The translations under genes were made by a program, and so were the position numbers. From contig CAADRB010000002.1 of the NCBI GenBank assembly GCA_900708905.1, forward strand, positions 949,841 through 1,013,840: a stretch of 64,000 bases of DNA. The letters run 5' to 3'. The notes beneath the pieces were generated by a model, which worked only from the letters and a program-made list of their open reading frames with translations, was not told the DNA's origin and made no database searches. Shown here one piece after another: positions 52,020 through 64,000 of this stretch (position 1 is its first letter; each line of letters begins with the position of its first letter). The DNA is from Hymenolepis diminuta. Its lineage: Eukaryota; Platyhelminthes; Cestoda; Cyclophyllidea; Hymenolepididae.

Positions 52020-55000
52020 TATGGCTTCAATATCGACTCTGTCACGTGTCCTTATTCAGGCGAATTGATTTATTCTGAAATGCGGTAGAAGAATTCTAAC
52101 CAGCTTTAATATATATCAAATCGTATATAAGATATAAGCATACTTTTTTATAATTAAATACAATTTCAATTTCCTAGTCTTCAGAAATTGTAATTATACT
52201 GTAAAGTGATTTTCACTTAATGTTATCTATCTATTTTACATTTATTTGTGACTAATTTATAACCATCAGTTTATTTAATTTCATCCCTTCCAATATCATC
52301 CAGCAAGATATAAACAGTCACATACCTGAAAAGCATAAATTTTTATCATGAAATCATCTACAAAATTGCAATAAAATTATAAGAAAGTGATGACATTTGA
52401 AAAATTTTCGTTATTAATTAAAGCAAAATAAAAGTTCATTTTTTCCACTTCAGTATCATATTCGTATTTAATAGAATTTTATCTATTTTTTCGCACACTC
52501 CTACACAATACAGATCTTGAAAATAATTGCAATTATACTGGCTTCCCAAAATGGCGTCCTCGAAGTAATGAAAAATATTTAATTCTGATTAATTTCACGA
52601 GATGCCTTTCATATGATTTATTTGTAAAAGTGACTTAAAGAATTATGAAATAAACTATTTAATTTCTGTATTCTTATTAAGGATTCCCACGACCTGTGCA
52701 CGAACCTGAGGAGAATGATATTCCCCCCGGTAAATGGAAATTTTAAATAAGTCCTAGTAAATTGTGCCTTATAATATACTACATATGATATGGTTTCTCA
52801 GAGAGAGTTTGACAGCTATAAAATATTTTGATTCCATATTTCTTTTCAAATAGTTGTGGAAATGGTCCCGGTTCCTCCCGGTAACTGAAATATAAAAATA
52901 TTACGACAAATTATTAAATAAGCATTAGGAAAATAAAGTGTTTACTTTTACTTAATATGCATTTCATAGCATCCACTTGTGATTAGTGAATTTCAATTAC
53001 TAAAAAGAAACTTTTGATATATTTTCAAGCGTTCCAGGGGAATCCACTTATTGCCAATGAAATGTTAAATGGACTGCAAGCACTTTTGGGAGTTGACCAA
53101 CCCCAAATAAACGAGGTTAACCAAGAAGAGGGTAATTTAATATGTCTATCTTAAAGTTATTTGATATTCTCGTCAATTCGTTGATTATCTAACTCAGTAC
53201 AAAGCTCGCGATTCATTGAAAAGAATGAAGCTTTAAAAGGAGATGCATTAATACACGAATATATCAAGTTCAACCAACAGAAGGATATATGGCAACTTTT
53301 AAATCTGACTAAGTTATACTTGGAGACACTCCATTTAAAATCTAATGATCTTAAAGGCTGACGGGTTGCAAAAACCTTTCTTAAGAATCAGAAGGACGAG
53401 AATTGAGATGAACATACGGTGTATTGGACAATCATGGGAAATGGAGAAGAAAGGGGAATATTTGTTGGAGGGAAGGCTGAGTTACGTATCTAATCAGTGT
53501 GCTTGAAAGTAGAATTTTGTGCACAGACTGAATAATGCGTACTTTCAAAAGCAGTCTGATTTTGCCACCTTCGTGGGCCACTCTGTAAAATTTTAGGCTG
53601 AACAAACGCATTTATTGCATTTTTTTACCACAAGCTATCCATAAGGATAACCCCTAATGTAGGAGTACTAAACGATTCATGGGTCAAAAGGGGAAAATGG
53701 TCATACCAGTCATACTAGTTCTCTTAAGCACGTATTTTCAACCTTAAACAATATTCCCGTAATGGATAATAATAAATGATTTATTGCAATTATTGATTTT
53801 ATTTGTCATTATTATCTTCAGTATTACAAAAAACTGCAATTTTTAACTATGTGAAACAAGTAAAATCGGCTAAAGGAAAACCTAATAAATAATAAAGGGA
53901 AGGGAATCGAAAAGACAGACAGCAACATCAAGGTATCAAAAAATCCTACTTAATTTGATTTTGTACTCGGGTTGTACGATATTTACTAAATGGTAGTTCA
54001 CGTTCAAAAGTACAAATTTCACGATTCGTCCCCTAGATTGGAGCAAATGCTTATCGACGATGTTCAGTACTTACTAACATGTATATTTAATCAAAAGGGG
54101 TCGGTCTTGCCGCTGCATTTCGGCTTTCCTTAGAGGTGGCTAAAAATTTTAAGTTAGCAGATCTTCTCAATCAATTTTAAAAGAAAATTCATATTTGCTG
54201 AATCTTATCTATTCCATTAATCATTAACTGATTTTGAATTTTTGCTTCATTACTTTATAATGTAGATGATGAAGCAGATAACGAAGAAGATGGTAAATAT
54301 AATTTTTAAAATTGACTTTTTATTTAATATCTTTCCTATAAATAATAATATTTAATGAACTTTGTTGGTGATTTTATTTATTTGATCTGTACTGACTAAA
54401 TAATGCATATAAACATATTTTGAACTTTAATAGATGCAAATTTTCCATTATTTCTTGGTTCTTATTTAGTTTATTTTTTTATTTTTTAAGTTTTGACACA
54501 TCATTTTGTTTTATTTATTTATTTTATAATGAAGATAATGTAGTAATACATATTGGTCCGATTATTCTACCCCAACAATTACAACCTGCCAATAATCAAG
54601 TAGGAGCATTCGATCAAGGTACTGGTGATGTTAAAACTTAATCTAATACTCTAAGGAAGTATAAAACATAATATTGATATTTATTTATTGGTGTTTATTG
54701 ATTCCTTTTATAAAAAAATTTGTTGGCAATATGACATTTGTCTTTTTTTCCTTTGCGTTCTGATAATAAAGGAAACCAAATTGGTGGGTTAGTTATTAAC
54801 GAACATTTCCAAATGCCACTTGCTCAAGAAGTCGTTCAACCCTTTGGTAATCAAAAAATTTTATTTTTTATTATGATATTGCAAAAAGTTCCAATTTTAA
54901 TTAACAGGGAGAGTATTTGATCATTAGGAATAGTAAAGTATTCCGTTAGAGGTGGTAATGAACGACAAGTTTAAGTCGAGAAAAAGTTTGGAAATCAAAA

Positions 55001-56882
55001 CACCTTTAGTTTTTAAGGATGTATAATTAATCAGTTTTTTATCTTTATTCAGGTAGTATCGTTTAAGATCTCAGTTTTTAATATTCCATATTCATGTTTC
55101 GTCCCCCCATTTATCAGAGGGGATTCGTGTCCACGATGTAAAGAAATAACAATTAGTTCATCAATAGGAACACCATCTCGACAGATTTGTCTCCTCCTGG
55201 AGATAAAGGCAGATGGTCGATTCAAACTAAAATGCTGTCGATGAGCTAACTAGATTCTAAAGAATAATTTTATTTTATTTTAAAAATTTATTTAAATTTC
55301 CAAGCACAGAGTGTACGGACTAGTCATTAACTTATTTCGTTTGCTTAACTGTAAATTATAAACCCCTTCAAAGTTTAAAAAATTAACTGATAATTAAGAA
55401 ATGAATAACAGTAACATAATCTTTTTGACATAATACGAATACTTTTCAGGTCTTATGGATGACGAAAATTTTGAATTACTTGAGAATGTGGTTGTTCAAG
55501 ATAATATTGGTAGTTAAACATTGTTCATTTCCCTTTCATTTTTAAATTATCTTACTATTGCCGGAAAACAGAATATATATTATGTAGTAATGGGCCAAAT
55601 TGTAATTTACAAAAATATTTTTACGATTTATTTCATAATCGTAATTACAATTTTTGGGGACCCATTTCAATTAATTTCTTGAGATTCCCGAAAAGTAGGC
55701 ATTGAGTTTTAAGAGCAACTCTAATTTGTTTAATAAATCTACTTTCTAAGACAGACTAAATTAGGCTAAATATCAACTCATAAAACTAATGATCTTCCTG
55801 AGGCTGACAAGAAGCAACAGCCATCCCAAAATGAGAAGACAAAGAGGTAAATAGGACCATGTGTATATTGAACAAATAAGAATTGATGAGAGGGGAAAGA
55901 ATAGGGGAGCAGAAGGTGGAATTGAGAGGAAAGAGGAAGGCATCGATATTGAGCGAAGATAGTTCAAATTGTGGTAGACAGACAGAATGAGGTACGATAA
56001 GGCGGTTGCTCGTTGAGCAGCCACTGCTGGAGTAGAAATACGAGGTAAAAGCCGCACAATACTTAGAGAGACTGACCAGGTCGGAGTGAACAAGTATTGC
56101 ACTCTCTCAAATCACACTATATAAGAGCATATAGGGAAACAATTCACATCTTCTATTGTTTATAGTTTCTCAATCATATTTCCTTTAAAATTTATTGTTC
56201 AATGTTTAATCTTTACTCCATTCCTTCTTAATATAGATTATGCACAAGAATCAGATGAAGAAATGGGTAAACAAAAGTATTTATATTTTATATTTTAATA
56301 TTTGTTTAATATATCTTTTACGTTTACTTTAAAGCATTTGCTTGGTAATTCTACTAATTTGTTTACACAGCCTAGATAAATGCATATAGGGCAATCGTTC
56401 GCATATTCTTTACCTTATCCTTCTAAATGTGATGCTAAAATATATAATGCATATTTCTTGCTTCTTATTTATTATATTAGTTATTATTTGTTGTTGCATT
56501 TTAACATGTTTTTTATAATAGATGACAACGTCGTATTTCATATTGGCGATATTGTTCTACCCCAACCAACACAAGAAATCAATGGAGCAATTGGTAATAT
56601 ATAGTTTATTTCAACTCAATCGTACATTATATATGTATATATATTCGATACAATAAATGTTAATGTATTGTTCTTACTTTGACAAGATATTGCCATATAA
56701 CTTTGCATCTGGGAGCAGAAATTAAGAGAGCAGCATTCTTTTCTGTATTATATTTTACACCTAATATTTTTTATATTGCCTGACAATTAAGATTACCAAC
56801 CTGGTGGATTGGTTATTGGTCAACATGCCCAAATGCCGCATGTTCAAGAAGTTGATATGCCATTTGGTAATTAGGCGTTTGC

Positions 56883-56915
<33 letters not shown>

Positions 56916-58222
56916 ATAATATGCTTGAATCTAACTTACATGATTCTCATTGCTTGTTTTATAATCGAGATTTTAATTTATTTTATTTTACTTCTTTTCT
57001 TCACGACATTCTAGATGAAGAATATGTCGAAGAAATTGGTAATAATTCATTTTGAGTTTTCTAAATCTCGTGGATAATATTTAGACAGGATACTTGACTT
57101 TAATTTGAAGTAGGATACGCATGATTTTTTTCTAAACACAATCGCAAATTCAGATGAACTATTAGTTTCCGAGATGAGCTCTCCAGAATGTTCTCTTTCG
57201 CGTGCGATGCTTTTGAACAGCCCTGATGTCACTGTAAACTCCACAGTCGAAATACTTGGGATGAGAATGTTCTATTACCATATAATAATTAAAAATTCAG
57301 TTTATGCTTGTTTATTTTAAATTATCCAATCATATAGAAAACGTGATAGAAACTATTCATTGATGATAATTAATATTCGCTTAATTTTAAGAAGACGAAA
57401 TTGAAAAAGAACCTGCTGAATTTTAAAATTATATTGTTTGCTCTTCTATAAATCGGATGGTTGAATATAATCATTTATTTCATTAAAAATTATTGCACTA
57501 TAATGCCCACCCATGCAAAAGGTTTCACAGTTTTCATCGAAGGAATGCAACTGAAAGCGATAATAATACATTTCTAATAAGGGATATGAAGAAGGGGTAC
57601 TTAATGATTTGAGACTACTTCATTTAACATTCGGATTCGAGTTTTGAAGAGCTTATTTAATGGTTAGTTCAAATTCTGAAAGTCGAATTTCATTATTCGT
57701 AAGCTGAATTTTTGGCAAATTATTTTCTACGAGGTCCAGTCCCTATTCGTCAGTTTATTAATTGCTTTATTCCACTTCATCATTTGCATATCAAGAAAAA
57801 CTGAGAAAGGGAAGTGGTATTGCTTGATCTTAAGATAGCAGATTTGACTTGGATTAGCTCAAATAAGCTCCAATTTATACTGGATTCATATAATTTTGAT
57901 GTTGCCACTTTTTACGAATTTTGAATATTTTTTCTGAAATTACAGAAGAAGAAAATGCCGAATTATTTGAGGATGCATATGTTCAATTCGGTAAATAGAA
58001 CACTAATACTTTGAAATAAATTTAATCATGAGAAAAATAGAGGATGTATAGTAATTTCAGAAGCTTTTAATAGTTTGTCTTATAATTGCAACTGGAACTT
58101 AACTTGAATTAATCAATTAACTTAAATGGATCTTTATTAATGTCCAAGAAGAAATCGCCCAACATGTTGGCCAATTTACTGATGAGGAAGAAGATGAACT
58201 CTATTACTCCTTTAGTAATTAA
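52020..58222 (+). CDS. Micro-exon gene cluster, module 3
   Basis: Exons, all phase 1-1 and multiples of 3: 52514-52564 (51 nt), 52682-52729 (48), 52854-52880 (27), 53030-53131 (102), 54266-54292 (27), 54535-54618 (84), 54772-54846 (75), 55450-55509 (60), 56237-56266 (30), 56522-56593 (72), 56792-56866 (75), 57016-57039 (24). A stop exon 57392-57426 (EDEIEKEPAEF, TAA) follows; then 57946-57990 (45) and 58149-58222 (ends TAA), which may serve alternative transcripts. Peptides: NNCNYTGFPKWRPR, FPRPVHEPEENDIPP, VVEMVPVPP, DNVVIHIGPIILPQQ, GGLVINEHFQMPLAQEVV, YAQESDEEM, DEEYVEEI. Nearly every exon ends G|GT, so junctions read Gly, Asp, Glu, Val or Ala. Acidic overall. A possible start ATG at 52020 lies 490 bp before the first exon, the same spacing as in module 1, but its coding part is short and not signal-like. 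Function unknown. Confidence 0.62.
53950..54115 (+). repeat. Dispersed repeat, copy 2
   Basis: Matches the reverse complement of 10590-10760 over about 160 bp with scattered differences. Lies in the intron between module 3 exons 53030-53131 and 54266-54292. A weaker third copy is at 57630-57740. Confidence 0.6.
54266..56866 (+). repeat. Tandem duplication of a three- to four-exon block in module 3
   Basis: Exons 54266, 54535 and 54772 recur as 56237, 56522 and 56792, at offsets of 1971, 1987 and 2020 bp. Peptides correspond: DNVVIHIGPIILPQ / DNVVFHIGDIVLPQ, and GGLVINEHFQMPLAQEV / GGLVIGQHAQMPHVQEV. Intron sequence next to the exons is also similar. Exons 55450-55509 and 57946-57990 (NFELLENVVVQ / NAELFEDAYVQ) look like a further pair. 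Confidence 0.8.
55760..56140. other. GC-richer insertion in a module 3 intron
   Basis: About 350 bp with composition unlike the surrounding intron; a 109-codon open stretch lies on the minus strand (55773-56102) but reads like translated low-complexity sequence. Probably an inserted repeat; class unknown. Confidence 0.3.
56884..56914. repeat. TA microsatellite
   Basis: Perfect alternating TA run of about 28 bases, right after exon 56792-56866. Confidence 0.9.
57630..57740 (+). repeat. Dispersed repeat, probable copy 3
   Basis: Contains ggttagttcaaattctgaaa, gtcgaatttcattattcgt, parallel to tggtagttcacgttcaaaa and acaaatttcacgattcgt of the 53.95-kb copy. More diverged than the other two. Confidence 0.35.
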
Positions 58223-61120
58223 AAATACTTTGAATATTGTTTCATTTTAAGTTATTCCAATCTCTTGGGAAGTTGGAATAAATTTTTTAAAAATTAACCT
58301 CAGTTCATTTGGTAATAAAAAAATTGCATGATTTATTTTATTCGTGAATATGGTTTCAGGGAAAAATTCATTTATTTATTTGTTTTATTTTATTTTTGGT
58401 AATATTTTCAATTCATTCATGAAAAAGACCGTTATTTTCGAATAGCAGTAATGTATCGTACCTTTGTGAATAAATTAATGGTTTCAATGGCACTAATAAT
58501 GTTTTATGATAGTAAGAGGAAATAGCTGTTTGTAGTCTAATGTTAGAATGAACTTGATTGTCTCTTAACGTAAAAAATCTGTCTTACCTAGCAATCTTTA
58601 AGAAGCACGCAAGTTGGGCGGGAAGAGTTGTACTAAGAGGAATAACAAGATTAGTTCAGTCAGGAAATTCAAATTGCGAATTAGATTTGACGTCAAACGT
58701 AACGAAAGAAGCTTGATCCAAACATGTCTTTATTAAGGAATAATTTGTACATAAGACAGATTATTGTTAGAATATGCAGTCTATAAGATTCATGAGATAC
58801 AGACCAAGAAGCATAATGGATACAATGGATGAGAGCGAGTGGCCATGCTGTCGCGATGACCACAATCCTGCCTCTCAGCAAAGCACATAAATATTAAAAT
58901 ATCTCGTCATGCTGACTTTCCATCGACCCATGCTCTGAGTCCGTTTAGACTAGCAGGGAAGAGAGCCTACCTCAAATCTTCTGTGCTCTTTGTGTCATGC
59001 AAAAGGAATATATAAAAAGCAGAGATTAGTTCGGATATAATGCTGATAAAGTATTCGTAAAGAGATGCCGAAGTGCTAATGAATGGACCTGATTGGGATT
59101 ATTCTGAATGTTTTAGTGTTTGTTAATAGGATTATCTATGTTCTTTTTCACAGATTATTAAATCCAAAAGATTAATTAATTAATGATAAAATAACACATA
59201 TATCTCAATTTTCTATCTATAATTTGCTTCCATCTATTTTAGATGAAAATTAGACAACGGCTCAATAAGGTGTAAAACTAACTCGGTCACTTTTTACTGT
59301 GTTATGACCCAAATTTTACTATTTCCTCTCTTATTTCAGTAAAATTAGTGTATGGATTGTTGATAGAGAAGGTCAGAGAAGGAAAAAAATTGGATTAATA
59401 GTGATGAGGGTAAATTTGAGCCTTTGGATCAAACTACAAGTGTTACAATCTATGATAGAATCCCTTCTTTTTGAAGGTAAAAGGTTATTTCAGTTAAATT
59501 TGGGCATGATTTTCACTTTATAACAAAGTGAATGAGATTTGGATTTTTCATAGACCATGGCGCATTACATCGATTTTACTACAACACAAAAGTACGGATT
59601 TCCTTTAAAATGTAATAAGATAACAGTTAAGGAAAATTCAGAAATATATATTTACATCAAACCATATCACTTCATTGAGAAAATTTCAGTCCGCCTTTAC
59701 AGCGTTGGGGTTAAGATAACAGCTATCGGCTAACAGTTAACACCAGTTCTAGAGAAGAAGATCAAGAGCTTTTTTGACCAAAATGAATTGATCAAGCTAC
59801 AATGTGGATTCAAGAGGGTAAGAGAGAGATAAGGGACAAATGCGATGAGAAGGCAGCGTGCGTCTGCGCGTGTGTCTCAGTGCCAATACTAGGACGTTTA
59901 TATAAGTCATTTTGGGAAGTCACGCGCGAGATGAGTGCGGTGTACTTTCAAATGAAACGGGAGGGTTCTAGAAAAAAAGAGGATCGATACACTTGTCTAG
60001 ATATGACAGATAAAGGGTTTGAGTCATGGGGACATAAAGATATCACTGTGACTTCGTAGGCGAAAAACTGAAGTATTTTCATAGAGGATGCAGATAAAGA
60101 GTAATTTTGAGAAAGCATAGGGAGTCATCCTTCAACAGCATAGTAATTAATTTAAGCATTTTGTCGACAAATATGCGGGGAAGGAAAGATAAACATTTAG
60201 AGTATTATCAACAAGATTTTGGCCTTATTTCCTATCTACATGTAACTATCATGCTATGCATGATTGATTAGTCACAAAATCTGGTTTACCAGCTTCAAGG
60301 CCGCCGCTTTTTTCTTCTTTTTATGGTAACAAAGTTTAAAAATATCAAAAAACTACGGCTTAGGTGGGTTTTGCCTATTATGTTGGTAATTTCCAAGCTG
60401 GAACCCTCTCTGCAGGACGTTGTCTGTTCATAACACCGGTTATATAGAGGAACTAGTGCCTTAAACTACGGAAGTCAGAGTGGTGAATGTTAGTATTCAC
60501 TTCCGTATTGAATAAAATAAGGTTAATACTACAAACTTTCTTATTTTTAAGAGTTTTCTCATGAAGGCACTTCAATTGGAATTATTGTGAATGGTTTTAC
60601 TTCTGTTTCAATTGTTGTGTTAAAATTCAAATATGTATCTGCAATGACTAGATTCAATGTAAATTATGGCCATAGTTTACATAGTTTGACCCAATTGTCT
60701 TATTGCGAGAAAGCGATCTTTGCTAGTTCCTCATCCTACAAATAACAGTCATATTCACTTTGCCTACCTTTATATAATTCCTCTATTACATCCCCATTTT
60801 CACTTACGTGGCACTGATGGTTGTCATCTGCTCTTCCCCTCCAGTTCCAGTTCCTACTCTGTTATATTCTCTTCCAATCCTATATGGGTTCCAAATCAAC
60901 TCCTAATCATTTGCTTTGGAAACAAGTGTTGTAGCTTTTAAGGTCACTTATTTTATGGCGGCATATCTTCGGCCTAAATTGACCGGGCTCTTAAAGTAGT
61001 TGTTGGTGAGAAGATTTAGTTTTAACTTTGGCTAAAAATGTGTGAAACGTTGTTTATTATATTAGATAATTTTAAAATACATAAGAGTTTTACTACATGC
61101 CGAGTGTATTTCGTATAGTA
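58223..61120. other. Region after module 3, no confident gene
   Basis: 58690-58990 is GC-richer, with a tttatt near 58727 that could be a minus-strand polyadenylation signal and a 62-codon minus ORF of no known family; probably a repeat. 59800-60060 has an 85-codon plus-strand open stretch (Cys/Val-rich, then charged) without homology. A gcatagggagtcatccttcaac block near 60114 also occurs near 31137. The remainder is AT-rich. Confidence 0.35.
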
Positions 61121-62380
61121 ACACATGGGCTGAAAAGTCCCGGGCCTAACAAAGAAAACACAGTTTTTTGGGTCAAAATTAGTTCTATTCATCAACGTAA
61201 TCTCCATCAAGACCAACGCAATCATTCCAGCGCCGCTCTAACATTTCAATACCACTTTTGTAGAACGATTTATCTTTTGCCTCAAAATAGGCCTCATTTT
61301 CGGCGATAACCTCTTCATTCGTGCCAAATTTCTTACCGGCGAGCATTTTTCAGGTCTGCGAACAGCCAGTGGTCGCTGGGAGCCAAATCTGGCAAATACG
61401 GTGGATGTGGGAGCAGTTCGAAGTTCAATTCATGTAGTTTTGCCATTGNNNNNNNNNNNNNNNNNNNNNNNNNNNNNNNNNNNNNNNNNNNNNNNNNNNN
61501 NNNNNNNNNNNNNNNNNNNNNNNNNNNNNNNNNNNNNNNNNNNNNNNNNNNNNNNNNNNNNNNNNNNNNNNNNNNNNNNNNNNNNNNNNNNNNNNNNNNN
61601 NNNNNNNNNNNNNNNNNNNNNNNNNNNNNNNNNNNNNNNNNNNNNNNNNNNNNNNNNNNNNNNNNNNNNNNNNNNNNNNNNNNNNNNNNNNNNNNNNNNN
61701 NNNNNNNNNNNNNNNNNNNNNNNNNNNNNNNNNNNNNNNNNNNNNNNNNNNNNNNNNNNNNNNNNNNNNNNNNNNNNNNNNNNNNNNNNNNNNNNNNNNN
61801 NNNNNNNNNNNNNNNNNNNNNNNNNNNNNNNNNNNNNNNNNNNNNNNNNNNNNNNNNNNNNNNNNNNNNNNNNNNNNNNNNNNNNNNNNNNNNNNNNNNN
61901 NNNNNNTTTTAATATCTTTACGATGTCAGCTAACTCACGCAACTTCACTTTTCCATCATTTAAAACGATTTTGTGGATTTTTTTAATGTTTTCTGATGTT
62001 ACCGCCTCATTTGGACGTCCACTGTGTTCTGCATCATCGGTGTCCCTACGACCACGTTTGAAGTCAGCAAATCAACGTTTTATTGTGATTTCTGATGGAG
62101 CGGGGTCCCCACAACACTTTTCAAGCCATTGCTTCTCTTGAACGGTATTTTTTCCCATCAAGAAGCAGTGTAAAATGAAAATACGGAATTGTTTTTGATG
62201 CATTGTTTTGAAGACAACAAGAGTAGCATCACTCTTAGCACAATAATTCACAAACTAATGAATAGAATATGATGAAATTTTAACAGCTGTCTTTTGAAGG
62301 TGAGTATTAACTGAAAAAGGTGACTGCAATAAAAGTGGCGCCATCTATGTGTTGGGCCCGGGACTTTTCAGCCCATGTAT
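61121..62380 (-). mobile_element. mariner transposon, defective copy 2 (minus orientation)
   Basis: Bounded by TA (61119-61120 and 62381-62382), with inverted repeats acacatgggctgaaaagtcc and its complement. Bases 61449-61906 are N. On the minus strand the 5' part encodes a mariner N-terminus (FRIFILHCFLMGKNTVQEKQ; later HSGRPNEAVTSENIKKIHK and KVKLRELADIVK), and the 3' part the PHPPYLPDLAPSD region. A TGA replaces the expected Trp before FADFKRG (about 62069), and the A-run before the GKKFG part is also out of frame. Inactive. Where both copies are readable they are nearly identical. Confidence 0.92.
61449..61906. other. N run inside mariner copy 2
   Basis: 458 unknown bases in the middle of the transposase. 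That both long gaps fall in the two mariner copies suggests the assembler failed on a high-copy repeat. Confidence 0.95.
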
Positions 62381-62382
62381 TA

Positions 62383-64000
62383 TATATTTTTAACACGTAA
62401 TAAATCGAAAGTTATTCCTTTTTAGATCTTCACCGCCGAAAGACACCAAAGAGGAAAACAGACGTAGGTGAACAATTCTTTGTTATAGACACGTAAGGAG
62501 ATGGTGGAATGCTTGTCCCACTTGGAATAGGTCCACAATAATGCTTTCCGCGTCGGATAACGTATGAGTTTAAATTTCAATTACAGCCAATTCTTTTTAG
62601 AAAATGGTTGAAATTTTGCAATTACTGCCAGATTTCCTTCAATTCACTCGTATTTCTAAATTTCATCGATATCTAGTGATTAATTGGTTTACTATGGGAG
62701 CTATTATTATCTGATCAACACTACTGACCGATCTATTTCCCATTTTTACCAATAAAATTTTATTTACAAAAGAAAAGAAACCCTCTGAATAAAATTTTGA
62801 TGATCTTCCAAACTCGTACTATTTTTGAATGTGACAGTACCAGTGGATTATGAAATCTTGGAGATTGCTTGTGTGGTCCTAGCCTAGCAAACAAATTTAA
62901 ATAGAGATCCTGAGGATTTTTATGCAAACTTCCTGAAATAGAAAGTTTTACACAATTAATCAAGTGAAGTTATTTAAATTATCGGTAGCGCAACGACAGC
63001 CCCGCAGATTAAAACTTGTCAAGACTTGTCAAAAGTCGGTGGGCACAATCTTAACAGAGTCTCCAGAAGACTAGTTATTTAAATTAACTAAAAACTAAAT
63101 ATCAGGACCACTTAGGAGGGCGCTTTCCATTACTCATGTTGGATAGAGGGATGGCATCATCATTGATCGTCCTTTATCTGCTAAGTTTAACCAGAGCAGT
63201 TGGCCATTTGGCTCATTGGATGAGCATCAAACCTGGGCTCTTTGACTTTACAGACAAGCATTTTAAATGCTGCACTACAAAAAAGTGTATTGAAAACTCC
63301 ACATGAGAGGATTTTACTGAGTTAGGTAATAAATTATTCGAATGAAATGGCGACAAGATCTTTCCGTTACCTTTACAAAGGCCCAATTACACTGGACTAA
63401 TATGTGCTCTATGAGCCAGTTTCAATTGAATTTAGTAAAGAAATGAAACAGCGGGCATGCATATGCCTTTCATAATTACTTTTTATTTTCTCCAGATTAA
63501 AACGGCTTTTCAGTGCATATTAAACTGACCCTAGTATATGTGCTACTTAGCAAATTAACAGCATGCCCTAAAACCGTACTTATTCTTTTTTATTCGCTAT
63601 ATTTCTGAAGAAGAAGTGCGACTGTCGTTCTCCGAATTTCAATTGTGAACATCAGTTTATGGAAGTTTGGCCATCAAATCTGACCAGGTTGATTAAATAT
63701 GAACAGACCGCTTATTTCGTCAAAAAGATCATGAAATTCACTAATTTGCTTTTTGAGTTGGACAAAGAAAGCCGTGATTTCATTTGTTATAAATATTTCT
63801 TTTACGAAATAAAGAAACCCTTACACACATTATGCAGAGAGGAACTTTACAAATACCACATTATGCCATTTTCAAATGCTTTTAGGTTGCGGTTACAAAA
63901 TATAGGGGTTTTGTGGTTTTGGTGGAGGTCCTTTCACCATTCACTTTCCCTAATGAACTAAATTCTATTTGTTTTAATTTTAACGAAACTAATAAAACGT
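62383..64000. other. Window end, no confident gene
   Basis: A 100-codon plus-strand open stretch at 63659-63961 (begins MEVWPSNLTRLIKYEQ) is protein-like in composition but has no homology I recognise and no splice or promoter context. A block near 63190 (accagagcagttggccat) resembles one near 31285. Otherwise nothing seen. Confidence 0.3.

Noticed and set aside
31130..60140. Shared catagggagtc.tccttcaa block at 31.1 and 60.1 kb
   Set aside because: Only about 22 bases agree and flanks diverge at once; too little to define a repeat family from this window.
63659..63961. 100-codon plus-strand ORF at the window end
   Set aside because: No homology or gene context visible; this length occurs by chance in 64 kb on six frames. 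Would need a protein search.
1..64000. tRNA, rRNA, CRISPR, operon or Shine-Dalgarno features
   Set aside because: No cloverleaf with intact A and B boxes, no rRNA-like block and no spaced identical repeats were noticed; the DNA is eukaryotic.

Overview
The window is eukaryotic nuclear DNA. It is AT-rich, its coding sequence is split into short exons with GT-AG borders, and no long bacterial-type ORFs are present. The best guess at source is a parasitic flatworm (tapeworm or fluke), from three signs: two recognisable animal genes with flatworm-style intron structure (one intron is only 34 nt), several loci built from symmetric micro-exons of the type called micro-exon genes (MEGs) in schistosomes and tapeworms, and mariner plus apparent LTR-element remnants. 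Genus cannot be fixed by reading alone. Three N runs (26363-26389, 42612-43405, 61449-61906) are assembly gaps or masking; the two long ones lie inside mariner copies.

Layout. (1) About 0.1-3.5 kb, minus strand: a candidate micro-exon gene (locus B), at least six short exons. (2) 6.1-10.07 kb, minus strand: a second micro-exon gene (locus A), 18 exons of 9-83 nt. Seventeen of them join in one unbroken frame behind a short start exon, giving about 237 residues rich in Ser, Pro, Gln and Tyr. (3) 11.7-19.5 kb, minus strand: a TMX3-like transmembrane thioredoxin / protein disulfide isomerase of the ER; the signal-peptide exon was not found. (4) 22.7-35.35 kb, plus strand: a complete six-exon acid-sphingomyelinase-like phosphodiesterase (SMPDL3 family), 642 codons, with signal peptide, complete metal-binding motifs, one membrane helix and an acidic tail. 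(5) 35.4-39.5 kb: repeats, including two related apparent LTR copies. (6) 39.5-58.2 kb, plus strand: a tandem cluster of at least three micro-exon modules, all exons phase 1-1, with a mariner in one intron and a degenerate copy of SMPDL3 exons 5-6 between modules 1 and 2. (7) 58.2-64 kb: no confident gene, a second mariner in opposite orientation, and short repeat remnants.

The two conventional genes (TMX3-like and SMPDL3-like) diverge from each other and sit between the micro-exon loci. The micro-exon loci are the notable content. Their exons are almost all multiples of 3 nt, start and end in codon phase 1, and can be skipped, duplicated or reordered without frame change. The plus-strand cluster shows this happening: exon blocks have been tandemly copied at several scales, and some copies have mutated donors. 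The orphan SMPDL3 fragment indicates that one duplication unit carried the 3' end of SMPDL3 together with the start of the MEG module. All gene models are hand-read splices without transcript support.
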